64,000 nucleotides of DNA from an uncultured Clostridia bacterium (GTDB lineage: Bacteria > Bacillota > Clostridia > Oscillospirales > Ruminococcaceae): positions 1-64,000 of the forward strand of contig CANQOC010000004.1 of the NCBI GenBank assembly GCA_947625375.1, written 5' to 3'. Shown here piece after piece: positions 59,583 through 64,000 of the stretch. Position 1 is the stretch's first letter; each line of letters opens with the position of its first letter. Made by a program: the position numbers and the translations under genes. The notes under the pieces are model-generated. The model did not search any database and was not told where the DNA came from. It saw only the letters and a list, made by a program, of their open reading frames with translations.

Positions 59583-60767
59583 TCACCCGCGTTCTGCGTC
59601 TCCCCTCTTCCTACGCGCCGAGCCGAGAAGCATGATGAACGGGAAGACGGAGGCGGCGAGGAGTCCGGCTTTCAGGCTTCCGCCGGAGGCGGCGGAGACG
59701 AGTCCGACGGCGGTCGGGCCGCCGGTACAGCCGAGGTCGCCGGCGAGCGCCAGCATCGCGAAGAGCGCCGTCCCGCCCTTGGGGAGACTTGCCGAAGCGA
59801 GGCTGAATACGCCCGGCCACATTATCCCGACCGCGAAGCCGCAGATTCCGCAGCCGAGCAGCGACAGCACCGGTATGCCGGACAGCGAGGCAATCAGGTA
59901 TCCGCAGAGGCAGAGCGCGGAGCTGTAGAAAATGAATCTTCTGATGTTGATTCGGTCGCCGAAGCGGGCGTAGACCGTGCGGGCGGCGCCCATCAGCAGC
60001 GCGAATGCACAGGGTCCGGCGAGGTCGCCGACCGACTTGGATATCCCGAGAGACGCCTCGGCAAACGCCGACGCCCACTGGCTCATAGCGAGCTCGCTTG
60101 CACCCGCGGCAAACATCATCATCAAAAACAGCAGAAAAGCGCGGCTTTTAAACAGCTCGGACAGCTTCATACTCTCTTCCTTTTCGGTGAGACGGTAGAT
60201 TGGCACGCGGGTGAAGAAAAACGCGTTGAAGAGCGGCACAATCGCCCAGAGCCAGCAGAGAATCCGCCAGTTTTCGCGTCCGAAGACCGCCATGAAGACG
60301 GTCGAGAGGAGAACAACCGCGACGACTCCCCAGCAGTAGAACGAGTGCAAAAGGCTCATCGCGGCGGCCTTGTTGTCCGAGGGACATGCCTCTATAATCG
60401 GACTGACGAGCACCTCGAGGAGTCCCCCGCCGAGCGCGTATAGTATGACAGAGATAATCAGTCCCAAAAACGGCGACGGGAGGATATCGGGCAGGACCGC
60501 CATTCCGACAAGGCCGGCGGCCGCGAAGAAATGAGCCGCGACGGCACAGGTCCGGTAGCCGATTTTATCGACAAAAAAGGCGGACAGCAGATCGACGCAG
60601 AGCTGTACCGCGAAGTTTGCGGTCGTCAGAAACGTGACGGTCGAGAGGCTGACCCAGCCGTTTCCGATAAAGGTTATGAAGAGAAGCGGGGCGAGGTTGT
60701 TGACTATCCCCTGCGTGATATATCCGATATAACAGGCGGCGGCCGTCAGTTTTGCGGGATTTTTCAT
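59583..60767 (-). CDS. MFS transporter
   Basis: This 394-aa integral membrane protein has about 12 hydrophobic segments in two halves separated by a charged loop (RLTEKEESMKLSELFKS, about 195-212). The N-terminus GYITQGIVNNLAPLLFITF, the DKIGYRT loop after segment 2 and RFGDRINIRR after segment 8 fit the major facilitator superfamily. The substrate is unknown. GGAGG precedes the ATG. The gene lies directly downstream of the tRNA-Arg gene on the same strand, and its 3' end runs up to repeat island G. Confidence 0.9.
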   Translation of the reverse strand: MKNPAKLTAAACYIGYITQGIVNNLAPLLFITFIGNGWVSLSTVTFLTTANFAVQLCVDLLSAFFVDKIGYRTCAVAAHFFAAAGLVGMAVLPDILPSPFLGLIISVILYALGGGLLEVLVSPIIEACPSDNKAAAMSLLHSFYCWGVVAVVLLSTVFMAVFGRENWRILCWLWAIVPLFNAFFFTRVPIYRLTEKEESMKLSELFKSRAFLLFLMMMFAAGASELAMSQWASAFAEASLGISKSVGDLAGPCAFALLMGAARTVYARFGDRINIRRFIFYSSALCLCGYLIASLSGIPVLSLLGCGICGFAVGIMWPGVFSLASASLPKGGTALFAMLALAGDLGCTGGPTAVGLVSAASGGSLKAGLLAASVFPFIMLLGSARRKRGDAERG

Positions 60768-60821
60768 AGCGATTCCTCCAAAACAAAAGCGGTCGGGCGG
60801 GAAATCCGCGCTGACCGCATT

Positions 60822-60897
60822 TGGCGCGCCCGGGGAGATTCGAACTCTCGACCTACCGGTTCGTAGCCGGGCACTCTATCCACTGAGCTACGGGCGC
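60822..60897 (-). tRNA. tRNA-Arg (anticodon ACG)
   Basis: A complete 76-nt cloverleaf including an encoded CCA. The acceptor GCGCCCG pairs with CGGGCGC, the D arm is GCTCAGTGGATAGAGT, the anticodon stem CCGG/CCGG holds loop CTACGAA (ACG), and the T arm is GAGAGTTCGAATCTC. A34 would be deaminated to inosine to read CGU/CGC/CGA. Confidence 0.97.
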
Positions 60898-60911
60898 ATC
60901 CACAATTAGGT

Positions 60912-60940
60912 ATGTTACCACAAAACGACGGAGTTGTCAA
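60912..60940 (-). promoter_or_regulatory. Promoter of the tRNA-Arg gene
   Basis: On the minus strand TTGACA (60940-60935), a 17-nt spacer and TAACAT (60917-60912) lie 15 nt before the tRNA. Confidence 0.85.
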
Positions 60941-61017
60941 GCGATTGGAGGAAAAAATTTAAAAAATGTTGGGAGGGGTTCATTTTGATTCCGACATCCG
61001 GCTTCTGCTCTTCGACA

Positions 61018-61100
61018 GCATACGCTTTTTTTATCTGTGAGCGCAGCAATCCAACCGTTCTCGATTGCGAAGCGTGAGCAGCTATAAAACAAGCTTATGC
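61018..61100 (+). repeat. Bulged hairpin module W, copy 2
   Basis: Same fold as 59049-59131: the GCATA/TATGC ends, TGT-GA-GCGC / GCGT-GA-GCA with the tandem G-A loop kept, and the GCAATC/GATTGC tip. The loop sequence differs (CCGTTCTC versus TCGTTTAC). Confidence 0.75.
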
Positions 61101-61208
61101 GGCGCAGCCGCGACCGCCGAAAGGCGGTCGGAACGAAATGAAGCAGGAAAACCGCTTGCGGGTTTTTCTGCTTCATTTCGTTTGCGCGCGAAGCACGCCG
61201 GCTGCGCC
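61101..61208 (+). repeat. Cloverleaf element copy 8
   Basis: The outer stem is GGCGCAGCCG / CGGCTGCGCC; arm 1 CGACCGCC-GAAA-GGCGGTCG; arm 2 base AACGAAATGAAGCAG fully paired with CTGCTTCATTTCGTT; arm 3 GCGCGC-GAA-GCACGC (one mismatch). It joins module W at the same point as copy 7 but in the opposite direction. Confidence 0.85.
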
Positions 61209-61412
61209 CGGGGCGGGGCGGCGCGGGAAGTCGGGACAGCGCACCGCAGTCACGCAAAAGTCCGGCTGAAGCGCTGTGCACGGGTCATCGCGGGGACGCC
61301 GGAACGCGCGGACAGTCCCCCGTCCTTGTTCGGAAAGCGCACGGTTTGGCGCTATCCCGAAAACTTTTATCCCCCGTTCGTCAAACGGTCACATCTTCCA
61401 TCATTTTATCTC

Positions 61413-61441
61413 TTGCAAAATGGGCGGATATGTGCTATCAT
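61413..61441 (+). promoter_or_regulatory. Promoter of lon
   Basis: TTGCAA (61413-61418), a 17-nt spacer and TATCAT (61436-61441) lie 51 nt before lon. I see no CIRCE or CtsR operator. Confidence 0.78.
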
Positions 61442-61492
61442 TGCAGCATAGAGTTTTTGACACAACAGTTTTATATAAAAGAGGTATTGGAT

Positions 61493-63892
61493 ATGTCCGA
61501 AAAATTCATCTATTTAACCCTGCCCTGCGTCGCAACGCGGGACGTTGTCGTACAGCCGGATATGGCAATCCGGTTCGATGTCTCGCGGGAGCGCTCCCTC
61601 AACGCCTTAAGAGAGGCGCTCGAGGGCGACAGGCACGTTTTTTTGGTCGCACAGCGTGACGTCAACGTCCAGGACCCGACCCAAGAGGACGTCTACCGCT
61701 TCGGGACCGTCTGTGAAGTAAAACAGGTGGTAAAAGGCTCTGACGGAATCTCGCGGGTGCGCGTCGACGGACTTTATAAGGCGAAGCTGATTGACTTCTG
61801 CGTCGACAGCGAAAAAATCTCGGCGACCGTCCGCCCGCTCAAGACCTTCTCCCGCGACCACGCGAGCGAGGAGGAAATCAACGCGCTTATGAGAGCGGTA
61901 AAGGACGCCTTCTTCGCGTATACACAGGTCGTCCCGAGAATGCCCGACGAGCTTAAAAACGCCGCCGAGGGTTCAAAGACCCCCGAGGAGCTCTATCAGG
62001 TCCTTGCTTTCAACATCATCATGCCGGCGGAAAACCGTCAGCAGATTTTAGAGGCCCCCGCGCTCAGCGACAAGCTTGCGGTGCTTCTTGCCGTGCTCTC
62101 GAAGGAGACGCAGATTCTCGCGCTCGAAAAGGACATTCACATGAAGGTCGGCGAGGCGATTGAACGCGGACAGCGCGAATACTATCTCCGCGAGGAGATG
62201 AGGGTTATCCGCGAGGAGCTCGGCGAAGAGGAATATCCCGAGGACGAGAGCTATCAGTATCTCGAAAAAATCGCGAAGCTGAATCTCCCGAAGGAGAGCG
62301 TCGAAAAGCTCGTCGAAGAGGCGAACAGAATGTCGAAGATGCCCTATGGCTCACAGGAAGCCGCGGTCATCAGGAGCTATCTCGACACTGTCATCGAGCT
62401 GCCCTGGAACGTAAAAACCGAGGACAAAACCGACATCGCAAAGGTCGCGGCACAGCTTGACAAGGACCACTACGGCATGAAAAAGGTCAAGGAGAGGATT
62501 CTCGAGCTTATCGCCGTCAGAAACCTCATTCCCGACGTCAAGGGTCAGATAATCTGTCTCGTCGGGCCTCCGGGCGTCGGAAAGACGTCTATCGGAAAGT
62601 CGATTGCAAAGGCGCTCGGCCGGAAGTATGCCCGCGTGTCGCTCGGCGGAATAAGGGACGAGTCGGACATCAGGGGTCACAGAAAGACCTACATAGGCTC
62701 GATGCCGGGGCGGATTATCACCGCAATCAAACAGGCGGGGTCGCGGAACCCGATGATTCTTCTCGACGAAATCGACAAGATGGCGAACGACTTCCGCGGC
62801 GACCCGTCGAGCGCGATGCTCGAGGTCCTCGACAGCGAGCAGAACAAGGAATTCAGGGACCACTATATCGAAATCCCGTTCGATTTGTCCGACGTCCTAT
62901 TTGTGACGACGGCGAATACGCTCGACACAATCGCCCCTCCCCTCCTCGACAGAATGGACGTTATTGAGCTTCCGAGCTATACGAGGGAGGAGAAGTTTGA
63001 AATCGCAAAGAGGCACCTTGTGCCGAAGCAGCTTAAGGCGAACGGCCTCAACGGGAATATGCTCCGGTTCACCGACGGCGGTCTTTACGAAATCATCGAC
63101 TACTACACCCGCGAGGCCGGCGTGAGGACGCTTGAGCGCAGCATCGCGTCAATCTGCCGCAAGGCCGCGAAGGAAATCGTCTCGAAGGAGGCTCTTCGGG
63201 TCACGGTCACACAGGAGACCGTCGAAAAGTTCCTCGGAATAAGGAAATTCCTCGGCGACCTTAAGTCGGATAAGCCGCAGGTCGGCGAGGTCAACGGCCT
63301 TGCGTGGACTTCTGTCGGCGGGACTCTTATGCCGCTCGAAGTCCTTTCGGTCGACGGAAAGGGCGCGGTCGAGCTGACCGGTTCGCTCGGAGACGTTATG
63401 AAAGAGAGCGCGAGGATTGCGGTCAGCTATGCCCGCAGCGTCGCCGAAAAATACGGCATCGACAAGGACTTTTACACCAAAAAGGACATTCACATTCACG
63501 CTCCCGAGGGCGCCGTCCCGAAGGACGGACCGTCGGCGGGAGTCACTCTTGCGACCGGAATCATCTCCGAGCTTTCGGGGATACCTGTCCGCTCGGACGT
63601 CGCCATGACCGGCGAAATCACCCTTCGGGGAAAGATCCTCGCAATCGGCGGTCTTCGCGAGAAGACTATGGCGGCATATAAGGCCGGAATAAAGACGGTC
63701 GTCATTCCGAAGGCGAACAAGCCGGACCTCGAGGAAGTCGACGAAAAGGTCAAGGAGTCGGTCGAATTCGTGTTCGCCGAAACGGTCGAGGACGTCCTCG
63801 GCGTCGCCCTGACCCGCCCCGAGTCACAGAAAGCGGTCATCCCGCCGCCGCAGTTCAAGAAGACGGGAAGCGGAATCGGAGCGCGAAGCTGA
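61493..63892 (+). CDS. lon: ATP-dependent protease Lon
   Basis: This 799-aa soluble AAA+ serine protease degrades misfolded and regulatory proteins. The LON substrate-binding domain covers about 1-200, starting FIYLTLPCVATRDVVVQPD (usual LPLRDxVVFP motif altered). The AAA module has Walker A GPPGVGKTS and DEIDKMANDFRGDP. The protease domain has KDGPSAGVTLATG with S681 and LREKTMAA with K724, the Ser-Lys dyad. Length is typical. The start at 61493 follows GAGG 9 nt upstream; the frame is open 49 codons upstream, through the promoter. It overlaps ysxC by 1 nt (TGATG). Confidence 0.97.
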   Translation: MSEKFIYLTLPCVATRDVVVQPDMAIRFDVSRERSLNALREALEGDRHVFLVAQRDVNVQDPTQEDVYRFGTVCEVKQVVKGSDGISRVRVDGLYKAKLIDFCVDSEKISATVRPLKTFSRDHASEEEINALMRAVKDAFFAYTQVVPRMPDELKNAAEGSKTPEELYQVLAFNIIMPAENRQQILEAPALSDKLAVLLAVLSKETQILALEKDIHMKVGEAIERGQREYYLREEMRVIREELGEEEYPEDESYQYLEKIAKLNLPKESVEKLVEEANRMSKMPYGSQEAAVIRSYLDTVIELPWNVKTEDKTDIAKVAAQLDKDHYGMKKVKERILELIAVRNLIPDVKGQIICLVGPPGVGKTSIGKSIAKALGRKYARVSLGGIRDESDIRGHRKTYIGSMPGRIITAIKQAGSRNPMILLDEIDKMANDFRGDPSSAMLEVLDSEQNKEFRDHYIEIPFDLSDVLFVTTANTLDTIAPPLLDRMDVIELPSYTREEKFEIAKRHLVPKQLKANGLNGNMLRFTDGGLYEIIDYYTREAGVRTLERSIASICRKAAKEIVSKEALRVTVTQETVEKFLGIRKFLGDLKSDKPQVGEVNGLAWTSVGGTLMPLEVLSVDGKGAVELTGSLGDVMKESARIAVSYARSVAEKYGIDKDFYTKKDIHIHAPEGAVPKDGPSAGVTLATGIISELSGIPVRSDVAMTGEITLRGKILAIGGLREKTMAAYKAGIKTVVIPKANKPDLEEVDEKVKESVEFVFAETVEDVLGVALTRPESQKAVIPPPQFKKTGSGIGARS

Positions 63893-64000
63893 TGGACTTC
63901 CGCAATGCTAAATTCAGGGCGTCATACGGCACATTCAGACAGATTCCGCCCTCCGACGGCATCGAAATCGCCTTTTCCGGACGCTCGAACGTCGGGAAGT
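63892..64000 (+). CDS. ysxC: YsxC/EngB ribosome-biogenesis GTPase (5' end only)
   Basis: Only the first 36 codons lie in the window. The segment IEIAFSGRSNVGKS is the P-loop (G1) of the EngB/YsxC GTPases, which act in 50S subunit assembly. The ATG overlaps the lon stop, so the genes are translationally coupled; lon-ysxC is a known Firmicute pair. Confidence 0.9.
   Translation, partial: MDFRNAKFRASYGTFRQIPPSDGIEIAFSGRSNVGK

Larger units (their letters stand above)
60985..61290. repeat. Repeat island H
   Basis: It holds a short reversed octamer tract (about 60985-61015), module W (61018-61100) and a cloverleaf (61101-61208). The remaining bases up to the lon promoter at 61413 contain no gene I can support. 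Confidence 0.8.

Noticed and set aside
7471..61208. Cloverleaf elements as tRNA genes
   Set aside because: Arms are not tRNA-sized, the middle arm is about 49 nt, there is no anticodon loop, T-loop consensus or CCA, and arm sequences vary freely.
41480..61290. Many frames of 60-150 codons inside the repeat islands
   Set aside because: Their sequence is set by the palindromes and cloverleaf arms and repeats wherever those occur in any frame. None has a proper start site.

Overview
The window looks like chromosomal DNA of a spore-forming Firmicute of the class Clostridia, probably an uncultured Oscillospiraceae-like gut lineage. It carries an alpha/beta small acid-soluble spore protein, spoIVA next to a sipL-like gene and a pdaA-like deacetylase. 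It also has anaerobic metabolism (pyruvate phosphate dikinase, class III ribonucleotide reductase), RNase J, GdpP and low-GC-Gram-positive gene orders (rnj-gdpP-rplI-dnaB-tilS-hpt-ftsH; glmU-pth-mfd; lon-ysxC). Coding DNA is fairly GC-rich, while promoters and leaders are AT-rich. The genus assignment is inference only.

Layout. 1-1140: a small unknown protein and a SASP gene, both minus. 1415-4347: VanY-type carboxypeptidase, Mrp ATPase, stand-alone FakA-C domain, GNAT. 4423-7056: ppdK (minus). 7938-13504: glmU-pth-mfd operon. 13735-16754: sipL-spoIVA (minus), the coat-assembly pair. 16968-19030: two lipoproteins and a candidate structured RNA. 19120-19669: a tandem repeat. 19729-23498: DUF1292 gene, then ruvX-ROK kinase-pepF (minus). 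23656-25794: membrane protein, SDR, membrane protein and CPBP protease. 25901-28045: two XRE regulators with visible operators. 28403-31620: an ABC-F protein and a PRK06851-like ATPase. 31671-41363: the long rnj...ftsH operon (minus). 42990-47152: a nucleotidyltransferase fused to a decayed phosphomannomutase, then a gpx-flavodoxin-flavodoxin-OhrR redox operon (minus). 47405-48031: a PIN-like protein. 49777-53904: nrdG-nrdD-trxB under NrdR boxes. 54824-57539: purine permease and deacetylase. 59583-60897: MFS transporter and tRNA-Arg(ACG). 61493-end: lon and the start of ysxC.

The most unusual content lies between the genes. About 7 kb in seven intergenic islands (7245-7790, 19120-19669, 41480-42985, 48100-49445, 54030-54790, 57880-59340, 60985-61290) is built from a small set of recurring hairpin modules. 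The most striking is a ~104-nt three-armed cloverleaf element present eight times. Its arms differ in sequence between copies, but the differences are largely paired, which suggests the fold is conserved rather than the sequence. About twenty copies of an EcoRI-containing linker, several families of GC-rich palindromes, an 83-nt bulged hairpin, a ~108-nt inserted module and purine-rich octamer tracts make up the rest. No transposase or TnpA-REP gene lies in the window, so how these elements spread and what they do is unknown from this sequence.

Gene cooperation. nrdG, a thioredoxin-fused nrdD and trxB look like a self-contained NADPH-driven anaerobic dNTP system. gpx, two flavodoxins and an OhrR-like regulator look like a peroxide response unit. 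spoIVA, sipL, the SASP gene and pdaA tie the organism to endospore formation. All coordinates and starts come from reading the sequence; no database search was possible.
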